Source of the DNA: Sporosarcina quadrami | GTDB taxonomy: Bacteria > Bacillota > Bacilli > Bacillales_A > Planococcaceae | Assembly: GCF_014836615.1 (NCBI RefSeq) | Contig: NZ_JACSQN010000015.1 | Span: 1 to 64,000 of the forward strand | DNA length: 64,000 nucleotides | Direction of reading: 5' to 3' | Shown here: piece after piece, positions 51,396-60,639 of the stretch | How positions within the stretch are numbered: position 1 is the stretch's first letter | Layout: every line of letters starts with the position of its first letter | Notes under the pieces: model-generated | What the model saw: only the letters and a program-made list of their open reading frames with translations | Told to the model about the DNA's origin: nothing | Database searches by the model: none | Translations under genes and position numbers: made by a program

Positions 51396-52580
51396 TCATA
51401 CCCTCACATTCTTCAATAGACTAATTGCAAAGTTAACATACAATTCAACACCCGTAGCCAGTACTGCATCGTCGAAATGGAATTTCGGATGATGAAGGTC
51501 ATAAGATATTTCATCCTCTTTTTTAATACCTAATCTGAAATATAAACTTGGTACAGATTCAGAGAAGTACCCAAAATCATCCGCACCCATTGAAGGAACC
51601 TTCAATTCAAAAACATTTTTTTCACCAAGTAATGCCTTTGCCATCTTTTCAAATTCATCTGAAATAAACTTATCATTTTCAATTGGTGGTGCACCTAATA
51701 CAAATTCAACGTCAACTTTTGCTTCCCACAGACATTCTGCTGCGCGACATACCTTCTCCACTTCAGTCCGTAATTGTTCACGCACATCCGGTTGCAACGC
51801 ACGAACAGTACCTTCTAATGTAACTGTATCTGCAACGACATTACTTGCTTCTCCGCCGGTAAATTTCCCGACATGGATAACCTTTGGAAGAACGGGGTTA
51901 AAGTTTTTAGCTGTGATTGACTGTAGATTTTGTATTAATTGCGCGCCAACCGTAATGGCATCAATGGCTTCGTGAGGGCGGGCACTATGTCCCCCTTTTC
52001 CTTTGATGACAATCTTAAAATCATCACATGAAGCCGTCATACTTCCCGCTTTTACACCTACCGAACCAAAAGGTAAATACGGCCATAGATGAAGGCCTAC
52101 TACAGCTTCAATTTTCGGATCTTTCAACACACCTTTTTCAATAAGGGCAAGCGCAGCGCCATCAGCTTCTTCACCTGGTTGGAAAATACAACGTACAGTC
52201 CCGTAAAGCTCTTCCCGAATAGCATGCAATTCATGAACTGCACCGAGCAAAATCGAGGTATGGCCATCATGTCCACATGCATGCATGATAGACTCATATT
52301 TGGACTTGTATGGGACGTCCGATTCTTCCTGAATAGGCAATGCATCGATATCCGCTCTCAATCCGATTGCTGGACCTTCTTTAGATCCAATGATATCTAC
52401 ATATAAGCCCGTCTCCCCAATTTTCTTATACGGTATTTCCCACGCATCAAGAATTTTCGCAATATAACTTGAAGTATCATATTCCATAAAGGACAATTCA
52501 GGATGTTGATGTAAATGTCTACGTATTGCAATGATTTCTTTACTTATTTTAGCGTTTAACCGCTTGAACTCATTAGACAT
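51396..52580 (-). CDS. M20 family amidohydrolase (N-acyl-amino acid or peptide hydrolase)
   Basis: Metallo-amidohydrolase of 394 residues, M20D subfamily. It carries RADIDALPIQEE, MHACGHDGHTSILLG with the metal ligands, FQPGEEADGAALALIEKG with the catalytic Glu, and a lid domain around residues 180-290 with GGHSARPHEAIDA. Relatives hydrolyse N-acetyl- or indoleacetyl-amino acids, hippurate and N-acetyldiaminopimelate. AGAGGTG precedes the ATG. It stands between the APC permease and the ligase gene (1-base gap), so it belongs to the same pathway. Confidence 0.9.
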   Translation of the reverse strand: MSNEFKRLNAKISKEIIAIRRHLHQHPELSFMEYDTSSYIAKILDAWEIPYKKIGETGLYVDIIGSKEGPAIGLRADIDALPIQEESDVPYKSKYESIMHACGHDGHTSILLGAVHELHAIREELYGTVRCIFQPGEEADGAALALIEKGVLKDPKIEAVVGLHLWPYLPFGSVGVKAGSMTASCDDFKIVIKGKGGHSARPHEAIDAITVGAQLIQNLQSITAKNFNPVLPKVIHVGKFTGGEASNVVADTVTLEGTVRALQPDVREQLRTEVEKVCRAAECLWEAKVDVEFVLGAPPIENDKFISDEFEKMAKALLGEKNVFELKVPSMGADDFGYFSESVPSLYFRLGIKKEDEISYDLHHPKFHFDDAVLATGVELYVNFAISLLKNVRV

Positions 52581-52596
52581 CGTTCATTTCACCTCT

Positions 52597-53955
52597 CTAC
52601 TTACTTTCAGGTTTCTGTCTTTTAAAGGCAGATTTATTAAATATGGCGAACAAAGCAAAGAGTATTGCAAGCCATATGCCACCGCGCACTAATGTCATCA
52701 AGTCATTGACGAATGATCCGTAAAGCACAATCACAATTCCGATGAACCCTAAAATCGGAAATAGTGGGAAAAGAGGCTGTCTCCAGCGTAATTTGGCAAT
52801 CTCGTCTTTATGCTTGAAGCGATAGATGACACTGGCAATCAGTGCAAGACTCCAAGAAAACAGCCATGCGACTACCAATTGGTTCGACAATTCGACGTAA
52901 ATAAAATCAGGATTGAATTGTCCAATGAAAATTAAAAGAATCGTTGCCGCCCAAATAACGATAATCGCATTAACAGGAGCTAAAGTCTTCGGATGAATGG
53001 CACCGAGAAACTTCGGCAACATTCCTTCCCTCGCCTGTTGATAAAAAATCCTTGATGTCGCATATATCGTACCCATCAAAATTGTCGTAGCTGCCGCAAT
53101 CCATGCTGCAGCATTCATAATGAACGCACCCGCGACACCAAATACCTTACCTGCCGCAACAGTAAAAGGCGAACTATCAATAGTCACATCAGTGTATGGA
53201 ATGATACCCTGCAATACAAAATGAGCAAATGAGTAAATGGCTATGAACGTAATACTTGACCATATTAGTCCTCTTGGCAAATCACGTTCCGGATTAATCG
53301 CTTCAGCTCCCGCTGTCACTAACGTCAATGCACCAAGATAAGCGTATGTACCCATTGGGATAGCTCCGAAAAATCCATCCAAACCGTACGGCATAAATGG
53401 CGTAAAGTTATTCATATCCACATCTTTAAAGCCAACAATCGCAAATATGACCATTACACCGACTAACGACATTACAAGGTAAAGTTGAAGTCGAGCAGCG
53501 AACATTACTCCCGCCATATTGATAAGCGCAAAAATCGTAATAAAGAGTATCGCAAAAAACGCTGGCCACCAAGCTGCTGTTAAGCTTGGGAAGAACCACA
53601 TTGTAATCTTTCCAAGCGCTAAACCAACACTACCGCCTGCAATAATCCAACCGATACCAAACGTTATTCCTGCTAAGAACCCCCAGGACTTACCCATGAA
53701 GCGTTCTACCCACATGGACATTGCCCCTGCATTCGGCATAGCAACCGCCATTTCCGTCAATGCAAGTATTAGAAATAGTTGGAACAAGCCTGCAATAATA
53801 TACGATAAGATAGAACTCGGTCCTGCTACAGCAATCCCTTGTCCCATTAACAGAAAAATCCCATCTCCTACAACTGCTCCCACCCCAAGCGCCCAAATAT
53901 GCCAGAACTTCAAAGTTCTTTTGGGTTGTAAATCAAGTTTAAAATCTTTCCCCAT
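52597..53955 (-). CDS. APC family amino acid or amine permease
   Basis: Secondary transporter of 452 residues with twelve predicted helices. The first-helix motif is GVGAVVGDGIFLLMGQGIAV, where APC members usually have GxGIGxGIF; helix 6 reads GAIPMGTYAYLGALTLVTAG. APC permeases import amino acids, polyamines or related amines by proton or cation symport. CAGGGGGAG precedes the ATG. It is second in the operon, 18 bases after the amidohydrolase gene, and presumably brings in the pathway substrate. Confidence 0.9.
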   Translation of the reverse strand: MGKDFKLDLQPKRTLKFWHIWALGVGAVVGDGIFLLMGQGIAVAGPSSILSYIIAGLFQLFLILALTEMAVAMPNAGAMSMWVERFMGKSWGFLAGITFGIGWIIAGGSVGLALGKITMWFFPSLTAAWWPAFFAILFITIFALINMAGVMFAARLQLYLVMSLVGVMVIFAIVGFKDVDMNNFTPFMPYGLDGFFGAIPMGTYAYLGALTLVTAGAEAINPERDLPRGLIWSSITFIAIYSFAHFVLQGIIPYTDVTIDSSPFTVAAGKVFGVAGAFIMNAAAWIAAATTILMGTIYATSRIFYQQAREGMLPKFLGAIHPKTLAPVNAIIVIWAATILLIFIGQFNPDFIYVELSNQLVVAWLFSWSLALIASVIYRFKHKDEIAKLRWRQPLFPLFPILGFIGIVIVLYGSFVNDLMTLVRGGIWLAILFALFAIFNKSAFKRQKPESK

Positions 53956-53973
53956 ACATTCTCCCCCTGTCGA

Positions 53974-55131
53974 TTAAACTGTGATGTTATATATTTTTTC
54001 GAAATTCCGATATAGAATCATTTCACCAATGAATTTCGCTTTTTCCGAGCTCATATAATCTTTTTTAACCCACTCATTCAATACCCGTTCGAAGCAGTCA
54101 ATGAAAAGCTTTACACCCATCCAATTCATCTCTGGGACTGTGAAGGCATCTGACCCATACATGACTTTGTCAAATGGTGCGAGTTCAAGAACTTGTGAGA
54201 TGATACGCTCGACACCATGACCAGAAAATGGGTTTTGTAACGAGATATCCATGTACACATTAGGCAAGATACTGACGATAAATGCCGCTTCCTCCATCCA
54301 TGGATAACCTCCATGAACAAGGTGGACTTTTGTGTCCTTATACTTTTCTTTTCGTAACGTATCCAAAAGGAAACTCGGGCTCGCTTTTGTCATCACTACT
54401 TCTCCATCACCTATTCCTGTGTGGATATGCATAAATTTATCTGCTTCAGTACACGCTTCCATAGCAATATGGAAACAGTAATCCCGAAATGCCTTTGCCG
54501 GTACCCTCTCATCCCTTACAAACTTCTCGTAATCTTTTTCCGCGTCTTCTTTGTTCATATCGAAAACTTCCAGACCACTTCGATAGGCAATGATTGTTTT
54601 CAATCCGACAACCTGATCATCCTTCAAGTCATCTTGCAAGCGCTTTCTATATTGGTTAATAAAATCATCGAAGTTTAAATTTTTTGTAGCCAATGAAACC
54701 ATAATCGGCTCAATCCGGCTGATTTCCCAAATACGTGCACCCGTCATTCCTTCAAATTCCGCATGGTCGACTGGTGGTTGAGGATAGCCAAAGTCCATAA
54801 TAGCTCCAACTAAGTTGACATCCCGAAATAACTCTTTTGTATAAGCTGGGTAGTCTTCTGCTTTTTGATTTCGCACATTAACAATTGCTGTTAAATCCTC
54901 CTCACAGGAATAATACGTAGCCATATTCCGTAAAAGGATTTGAATCCACATATTTGAACCTGGATACGGTTGGTGCTTCTCAATTCCTTCTAAACTTGAA
55001 AACATCTCTGGAATGACAGACAAAGATAATTTTCTGAGGAAGCTAACTGGAGATTCCGGTGACTTGCTCTCTGTGAAAGGATGCGCATGCACATCAACGA
55101 CTTTAACTCCTCTTAAACTCACATTTTCCAT
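53974..55131 (-). CDS. Amidohydrolase-2 family TIM-barrel hydrolase (FluG N-domain type)
   Basis: Metal-dependent hydrolase of 385 residues, amidohydrolase_2 family. HxH pair His15/His17 (VVDVHAHPF), later His in CFHIAMEACTEADKFMHIHTGIGDG and VHLVHGGYPWMEEAA, and the Asp in MYGSDAFTVPEMNW complete the metal site. This family forms the N-terminal half of eukaryotic FluG, whose C-terminal half is glutamine-synthetase-like; here the two are separate genes of one operon. ATG at 55131 has AAGGGGAGAG upstream; 26 earlier in-frame codons are rejected. Confidence 0.87.
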   Translation of the reverse strand: MENVSLRGVKVVDVHAHPFTESKSPESPVSFLRKLSLSVIPEMFSSLEGIEKHQPYPGSNMWIQILLRNMATYYSCEEDLTAIVNVRNQKAEDYPAYTKELFRDVNLVGAIMDFGYPQPPVDHAEFEGMTGARIWEISRIEPIMVSLATKNLNFDDFINQYRKRLQDDLKDDQVVGLKTIIAYRSGLEVFDMNKEDAEKDYEKFVRDERVPAKAFRDYCFHIAMEACTEADKFMHIHTGIGDGEVVMTKASPSFLLDTLRKEKYKDTKVHLVHGGYPWMEEAAFIVSILPNVYMDISLQNPFSGHGVERIISQVLELAPFDKVMYGSDAFTVPEMNWMGVKLFIDCFERVLNEWVKKDYMSSEKAKFIGEMILYRNFEKIYNITV

Positions 55132-55333
55132 TAGTTCTCTCCCCTTCTTTGTAGCGATTGATGAGTACACAACCTCATCGACAACTATTTTGCGAAAAAT
55201 ATTTTTCATACTCAGGTTTTTTTCTCAATAAAAAATCATGGACAACTATGCACCAGAATATGATAGACTCAATTATATGATTTTTTAGATCTGCTTCAAG
55301 AAAGTGAAAATTATTTTTCAGAGGTGGTTGAAA

Positions 55334-57064
55334 TTGAAACACACTAATAAGCTACATTTAGAAGAATTGACGCCCCTCCTATTCGAAGGGGTTATCATTA
55401 CCGATGAAAAAGGTATTATCAGAACGATAAATAAATCCGTTCTCGATTTTTTTCCGAAGTTACATGTAAGCGGTCTCATTGGGAAACAAATAAAAGAATT
55501 AATTTCTTCGAAAGATTTGAAGTTATTTTACGATCACAAACAAGATATGCGGAACATCAATCTGACTATTGGAATGCACCATTTAATGGGTAATTTTCGT
55601 TTTAGTAATGAAGAAAATGTCTTCATCATTTTGAAAAACATAACCAATCTCCATCAACTTACAGCTGACTTGGGTATGGCGCAAAGGCAAATACGATTAT
55701 TTCATAGCATTCTTGATCAAATTGACGATGGAATCTGTTTTGTAGATTCCAACCAAAAAATAGTCTTTTACAATAAAAAAATAGGTGAATTTGATACGAA
55801 AGAACCTTCAAGCATCCTTGGGGAGCAATACACGACAGTTTTTCCGGAAACCACATATACAAACGATCCATTACTCAATGCGTTAACAACGGAAAGAGTA
55901 ATCATTCAGAATGAGTCATTTTTCTCGAGAAGTGGTAAAAAATATGATGTTAGAAAAGTGAACACACCTTTATTTTTGGGAAATCAAAAAATAGGTGCAC
56001 TATCCACAGTAAAAGATTTATCTAATATGAGTGAGTTAGGGAATGCCATCTTCGAATTAAGTAAAGCTCCATATGAGCAAAATTCATCTTCGGTTGTTAG
56101 CACTATTGACGAAAAAAACAAGAGTACTGATTTTATTCATTGTACGAAATCAATGAAAAAGATTTTGCTAGATGCAGAGCGTGCTTCAAAATCATCTTCC
56201 AATATTCTAATTTATGGGGAAAGCGGTGTCGGCAAAAGACGACTAGTTAATACGATCACTGAAAAAAGCGGCGTGCTTTACACATTGCACTGCAGCTCAC
56301 TGCCTACTCAATTTATTGAACAAATACTATTTGGCGATGAAAGGTCGAATGGTTTACTTGAACAAGTCAACGGTGAAACCATATTGTTGGATAAAATCAA
56401 TTGTCTAGAACTCTCATTACAAGATAGATTATTTAACGTCATTAAAGATAAGAAAGTGTACAGGAGAGAGGACGGCGTAGAAATACCGTTTAATGTCCGT
56501 TTCATATGCACAATGAATGAAAAACCAGAAACCGCTATTAAAAACCGGCATTTATCAGAGGATTTCTTTTATATAGTGAGTGGAGTCACGTTGAGAATCC
56601 CTCCTCTCCGGGAGAGAATTGAAGAAATTCCTCTATTGGTCGAACACTTCATCAATGAAAAAAAGACACTTTTCACAAGCGAATTTGTAACGGTTTCTGA
56701 CAAGGCGATGAATATTTTCACGAACTATGATTATCCCGGTAATGTTAGACAGCTAGAATATATTATTGAAGGAGTTCTAGCAATCCTTCATGATGAAAAA
56801 ATCATCGGAGAAGAACATGTTCCTACTTATCTCTCTGCTCAGAATAATTGTGAGCCAACAACTATTTTCCACAACGATGCAGTTAACTCCAATCTTTCTT
56901 TAACAGACCGCGTGGAAGCATTTGAGAAGGAAATGATTATAGGTACATTGATCAAAACAAATTACCATATCACAAACGCCGCCGATCAATTGGGCATTTC
57001 AAGGCAAAGTCTGAACTATAAAATCCGTAAATATGAAATTGAAAACTTACGTGGAGATACGTAA
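55334..57064 (+). CDS. PAS/AAA+/Fis regulator lacking the GAFTGA loop
   Basis: Transcription regulator of 576 residues, divergent from the amidohydrolase operon it probably controls. Two PAS-like domains (about residues 8-105 and 120-235; GVIITDEKGIIRTINKSV and GICFVDSNQKIVFYNKK) precede an AAA+ domain with Walker A GESGVGKRRL, NVRFICTMNE and LRIPPLRERIEEIPLL, then a Fis-type HTH (NAADQLGISRQSLNYKIRKY). Between FGDERS and GLLEQVNG the sigma-54-contact GAFTGA loop is absent, and Walker B reads ILLDKI instead of LDEI. TTG at 55334 is spaced correctly from AGAGGTGG. Confidence 0.85.
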   Translation: MKHTNKLHLEELTPLLFEGVIITDEKGIIRTINKSVLDFFPKLHVSGLIGKQIKELISSKDLKLFYDHKQDMRNINLTIGMHHLMGNFRFSNEENVFIILKNITNLHQLTADLGMAQRQIRLFHSILDQIDDGICFVDSNQKIVFYNKKIGEFDTKEPSSILGEQYTTVFPETTYTNDPLLNALTTERVIIQNESFFSRSGKKYDVRKVNTPLFLGNQKIGALSTVKDLSNMSELGNAIFELSKAPYEQNSSSVVSTIDEKNKSTDFIHCTKSMKKILLDAERASKSSSNILIYGESGVGKRRLVNTITEKSGVLYTLHCSSLPTQFIEQILFGDERSNGLLEQVNGETILLDKINCLELSLQDRLFNVIKDKKVYRREDGVEIPFNVRFICTMNEKPETAIKNRHLSEDFFYIVSGVTLRIPPLRERIEEIPLLVEHFINEKKTLFTSEFVTVSDKAMNIFTNYDYPGNVRQLEYIIEGVLAILHDEKIIGEEHVPTYLSAQNNCEPTTIFHNDAVNSNLSLTDRVEAFEKEMIIGTLIKTNYHITNAADQLGISRQSLNYKIRKYEIENLRGDT

Positions 57065-57087
57065 AGAGTTTGATTTGCTCAGTGAAC

Positions 57088-57125
57088 AAAAAAAGAAAGG
57101 GCTGTGTACGGATGACAGCCCTTTC
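57088..57125 (-). terminator. Terminator after ykoC
   Basis: Minus strand GAAAGGGCTGT/ACAGCCCTTTC followed by TTTTTTTG. It also separates the convergent regulator gene. Confidence 0.88.
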
Positions 57126-57134
57126 AAAATTGCA

Positions 57135-57887
57135 CTATATAAAGCTACTACTTGCACAGCTTACAATGAGGAGCATTAAAAATAATGCAGCCATATATAC
57201 ATCTAGTTTACCAATCCCAATGATGTGGTAAAAACTTGTTCTTTTTTCTCCTGTGAATCCTCTTGCTTCCATTGCGAATGCGGCCCGTTCCGATTTCCTC
57301 ACTGCTCCTGCCAGCATCGGCAACAATATTTTACGCATATTCAGCAAGCGGGTAATAATGTTCCCTTTTTGCGTCGCCCCTCTCAGCCGGTGGGCTTGTT
57401 GGATTTGAACAAACTCATCTTTTAACACAGGCAAGAATTGATAGCCTACGAGAATGCTGTAAGCGATCTTTGGGGACAATTTCATCTGTTGCATTAAGCT
57501 TAATATGAATGATACCGGTTTTGTCGTTAATGCGAACAATAACGATAATCCCGAGAAAGCAAGTACTCGGAAACTCAATGCTAAAGCATGGTTCAAGAGA
57601 ACTTCCCTAATTTCCATATTTAAAATTGTCCACACGACAGGTCCCGTTTTCTCTTCCGCAAAGACGAGCGTCGTCCAAAAATATCCGAATGCCATAATGA
57701 CAAAAGGAATCATGAAAAGAGTCCATACTTTCCAATTGATGCGACTGAATAACAATTGGACAAGCAACACACCGATCCAGACAATAAGCGGTGTCCACGG
57801 GTTGAAAAAGAATGCCAATGTGAACATACAAATTGTGATGATGAGGAACTTTACAGAAGGATTCATATTATGCAAAGCAGACTTCAC
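57135..57887 (-). CDS. ykoC: ECF-type transporter membrane subunit YkoC
   Basis: CbiQ/EcfT-family energy-coupling membrane protein of 250 residues with five or six helices. The two Ala-Arg-Gly coupling helices are recognisable: AHRLRGATQKG and AAFAMEARGFTGEKR. It transmits ATPase motion from YkoD to the substrate component YkoE. GTG at 57887 is preferred, seven bases after AAAGGTGGG, and overlaps the end of ykoD by 20 bases. Last gene of ykoFEDC, under a TPP riboswitch. Confidence 0.9.
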   Translation of the reverse strand: MKSALHNMNPSVKFLIITICMFTLAFFFNPWTPLIVWIGVLLVQLLFSRINWKVWTLFMIPFVIMAFGYFWTTLVFAEEKTGPVVWTILNMEIREVLLNHALALSFRVLAFSGLSLLFALTTKPVSFILSLMQQMKLSPKIAYSILVGYQFLPVLKDEFVQIQQAHRLRGATQKGNIITRLLNMRKILLPMLAGAVRKSERAAFAMEARGFTGEKRTSFYHIIGIGKLDVYMAALFLMLLIVSCASSSFI

Positions 57888-59238
57888 GTGGCGTCCCACC
57901 TTTCGGCTTTAGAAGATGATGGGCAGTTAATAAGTCTTCACTTGCCCAAACACTTTCAGCATTGAATTTCCCTGTCAATTGCCCTTCATCCATAAGAAGA
58001 ACCGAATCTGCAATAGCACTCGCAAACTCCATATCATGCGTGACAATTAAAAACGTCGTCCCTTGCCGAGCACGTTCATCGATCAACTCATAAAGTTCAG
58101 ATAAAGATGCAGCATCTTGACCAGATGTCGGTTCGTCCATTAAGATGATTTCCCTACCATCTGCAAGCATTGCTCCTATCGCCACTCTTCTTTTCTGTCC
58201 GTGGCTCACTGCAAAAGGATGAGCTTCTGCTACGTTCTGCAAATAGAGTCGCTCCAGCAATGTTTCCACTTCTGTGCCACCACCAAATGCTATCTCATCT
58301 CGCACAGATTTTGTAATGAAGAGAAATTCAGGTGATTGTGGTACATACCCCAACCGATCGGGCGTCACTGTGCCTTTGGCGGGTATTAGCTGACATAATG
58401 CTTTTAACAACGTCGATTTACCGCTCCCATTCGGTCCAGCCAACACAGCAACCTCCCCTTTTTGGAGATGGAAAGAAACAGGTTTTAAAAATGAATCGTT
58501 ATGAACAGCCTCTACATATAGTGATTGACTACCTTGTATGGAACTTTCTCTAGTCATTAATTCGTTTACTCTGTTCGTGCTTTCCAATACAATTTCCCTG
58601 TCGAAGAAACCATCCCATAAATCGAGTCGATGTTCAATTGCAACGACAGTCAGCGCCCGTTCCTGTTGAAGTTCATCAAGCCAGCTGATGAACTTTTTCC
58701 CTGTATATGGATCGAGATGTGAAATAGGTTCATCCAGAAGCAGTACCTCTGGCTCCATGATCAACGCACAAGCTGTCGCAATCCGTTGTTTCTCTCCACC
58801 CGAAAGTTGTTGGATGACAGCATTGCGAAAGTCAGTCAACCCCGTCAACTCCAAGACTGCTGCAATCTTGCCATCCATCTCTTCACGAGGAATGTTCAGA
58901 TTCTCCAATGTGAATGCAAGCTCTTCTTCGACAGTCATCATGCAAAACTGAGCGTCAGGATCTTGGAATACCGTCGCAATTTTATGATTCACTTCACCCG
59001 GTGCGTACTTTGAACTTTCCTTATCAAACAATTTTAGTGAACCGTTCATAACACCATCACAATTTTCAGGATAGAGCCGGTTGCACAAATAGAGCAATGT
59101 CGTTTTTCCACTTCCACTCGGCCCAGTAATGACAACTTTCTCTCCCGCTTTAACGGAGAACGATAAGTGGTCCAGTATCACTTTCTCCTCATCAGGAAAC
59201 CTGAAACTTACATCTATAAACTGAATGACATCAGACAC
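57868..59238 (-). CDS. ykoD: ECF-type transporter duplicated ATPase YkoD
   Basis: Cytoplasmic ATPase of 456 residues with two ABC domains in one chain. First: Walker A GPSGSGKTT, signature LSGGEKQR, Walker B VLLLDEPISHLD. Second: GPNGSGKST, a less typical signature VSHGQKRR, IILMDEPTSGQD. This fused layout is that of YkoD in the thiamine-precursor transporter. GTG at 59238 overlaps the ykoE stop by eight bases and follows AAAGGTG. The upstream ATG at 59271 lies inside ykoE without a ribosome site. Confidence 0.92.
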   Translation of the reverse strand: MSDVIQFIDVSFRFPDEEKVILDHLSFSVKAGEKVVITGPSGSGKTTLLYLCNRLYPENCDGVMNGSLKLFDKESSKYAPGEVNHKIATVFQDPDAQFCMMTVEEELAFTLENLNIPREEMDGKIAAVLELTGLTDFRNAVIQQLSGGEKQRIATACALIMEPEVLLLDEPISHLDPYTGKKFISWLDELQQERALTVVAIEHRLDLWDGFFDREIVLESTNRVNELMTRESSIQGSQSLYVEAVHNDSFLKPVSFHLQKGEVAVLAGPNGSGKSTLLKALCQLIPAKGTVTPDRLGYVPQSPEFLFITKSVRDEIAFGGGTEVETLLERLYLQNVAEAHPFAVSHGQKRRVAIGAMLADGREIILMDEPTSGQDAASLSELYELIDERARQGTTFLIVTHDMEFASAIADSVLLMDEGQLTGKFNAESVWASEDLLTAHHLLKPKGGTPREVCFA

Positions 59239-59812
59239 GCGCATCACCTTTAGCGGTTCTCGTAATGGCATAACCGCGAAGTGATCCGGTCGCTAACAAT
59301 CCATCGACGACAGCTTTACCGCCAACCCCAGCAATGAGTGCACCACTCATGATGCGTAGACCAAGCATGAGTAACACATATCCTGTACTGAACACTGTAA
59401 AGCCTCCCATGAAATAGCCGTACACAAAACTAAAGATGGATGCGCCGATTCCTGCAAGCATGAGAACCCAAATATTAAACTTTTTATATCCAGTCGCCGC
59501 AAAGGCTGCTTCCGCTCCCAACCCTTGGACGACTCCTGCAAGAATTAGTCGTGGTCCAACTGCATTTCCAAGTAGGACTTCAACCGCGGCAGCAATTGTT
59601 TCCGATATGACGGCAGCTCCAGGTTTCCGGATAATATACATACAAATAATTGAGACAATGAACCATATACCGAAGATCCATTCATAAGCGATTGGCCCGA
59701 TGAACCCTGCCCAAATATTGCCGGCATGTAAAAATAGCAAGTAGATAATCCCAAATACTACCGAAAACAAAGACATGAGGACAACTTCTTTTAACTTCCA
59801 AGATTTTAACAT
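59231..59812 (-). CDS. ykoE: Thiamine/HMP ECF transporter S component YkoE
   Basis: Substrate-specific membrane component of 193 residues with about six helices, YkoE family, regulated by TPP in all known cases and assigned to uptake of hydroxymethylpyrimidine or thiamine. Signatures include FLHAGNIWAGFIGPIAYEWI, ETIAAAVEVLLGNAVGP and GLGAEAAFAATGY. GGAGGTCGGTGAC precedes the ATG, and the ykoF stop is within that ribosome site, so translation is coupled. Confidence 0.92.
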   Translation of the reverse strand: MLKSWKLKEVVLMSLFSVVFGIIYLLFLHAGNIWAGFIGPIAYEWIFGIWFIVSIICMYIIRKPGAAVISETIAAAVEVLLGNAVGPRLILAGVVQGLGAEAAFAATGYKKFNIWVLMLAGIGASIFSFVYGYFMGGFTVFSTGYVLLMLGLRIMSGALIAGVGGKAVVDGLLATGSLRGYAITRTAKGDARV

Positions 59813-59813
59813 G

Positions 59814-60395
59814 TCACCGACCTCCGTGGGACGGGCTATTTATGCTCATGGATACCGTCATCACTAGATGCTTATGATCATCTGACCTAGCGTTCGAAAA
59901 AGCTTCCTCGTAAAATGCAAATACTTCATGGATATCACCATGTATTCCACTTGCATAATGCATGGAATCATTAAAAACACCCTGTTGTTTTGCACGGTCC
60001 ACTTCCTTATAAATAATGTCCATATACATTGGATTATTCATCGGATAAAGTGCAAATTGTGAGGACACATATTGTTTTGTAGCATCCCTATTCGCAATTT
60101 CATCGCTTTTGTCCAAATAGACATCTCCTGTCGTATCACCAGGACACCCCGCTGAAAACGTGCCAGATAAGGCAAGGTGTTTTCCTGTCTTTGCGGCACT
60201 TAACGCAATCGCTTTTGCCACGTTGAAGACATGTATTTGTTTTCCACGAATTACTGTCGATACATCATCTGTATGCATCCACACATTCGACGTATCCGTT
60301 TCACTAAGTGCTCCCTTGATCACTTCCACAAAATTGTCTGCCATCGGATATAGCGAAAAACGAAATCCTATGATTGGGCTTAATCCACATTCCAT
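59814..60395 (-). CDS. ykoF: Thiamine/HMP-binding protein YkoF
   Basis: Soluble 193-residue protein made of two similar ferredoxin-like halves (about residues 8-85 and 115-190). In B. subtilis YkoF binds thiamine and HMP and is thought to assist the YkoEDC transporter. Family segments are GFRFSLYPMADNFVEVIKGA, NVWMHTDDVSTVIRGK, GTFSAGCPGDTTGDVYL and QFALYPMNNPMYMDII, the last echoing the first half. ATG at 60395 has AGGAGG eight bases upstream; longer frame into the leader is spurious. Confidence 0.92.
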   Translation of the reverse strand: MECGLSPIIGFRFSLYPMADNFVEVIKGALSETDTSNVWMHTDDVSTVIRGKQIHVFNVAKAIALSAAKTGKHLALSGTFSAGCPGDTTGDVYLDKSDEIANRDATKQYVSSQFALYPMNNPMYMDIIYKEVDRAKQQGVFNDSMHYASGIHGDIHEVFAFYEEAFSNARSDDHKHLVMTVSMSINSPSHGGR

Positions 60396-60423
60396 CTGTA
60401 AAACCTCCTGAGATTTTTTCCAT

Positions 60424-60452
60424 AAAAAAACTACATCCCGGAAGATGTAGCT
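60424..60452 (-). terminator. Riboswitch-controlled terminator of ykoFEDC
   Basis: Minus strand CTACATC/GATGTAG around TTCCGG, followed by TTTTTTT, between the aptamer and the ykoF ribosome site. Confidence 0.88.
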
Positions 60453-60485
60453 ACTTATCCAATATGAAAACACTCGGAAAGTGAC

Positions 60486-60576
60486 TACACTTCCCCACGC
60501 AAGCATTATCTTGATCGGGTTATAAGGGATCGGAGCAGTTGCTCTCATCTCAGCCATAATAGGCACCCCCAGTGCA
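60486..60576 (-). promoter_or_regulatory. TPP riboswitch upstream of ykoFEDC
   Basis: Minus strand reads CACTGGGGGTGCC, GGCTGAGATGAGAG, GATCCCTTATAACCCGATC and GCTTGCGTGGGGAAGTG, the complete THI-box set in order. With the following terminator it forms a TPP-repressed leader. Confidence 0.94.
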
Positions 60577-60639
60577 GAAAACGGTATGCAGTTGGATTGA
60601 ACAGTCGTCCGCTCAATCGTAATTTCTTATGTTGAGCCC

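Noticed and set aside
55132..55333. Sigma-54 promoter (TGGTGCATAGTTGTC on the minus strand) for the amide operon.
   Set aside because: The spacing between the GG and the TTG element is one base short and GC is missing; with the regulator also lacking GAFTGA the case is weak.
60396..60566. Extension of the ykoF frame upstream through the leader.
   Set aside because: It reads through the TPP aptamer and terminator; the AGGAGG-spaced ATG at 60395 is the real start.
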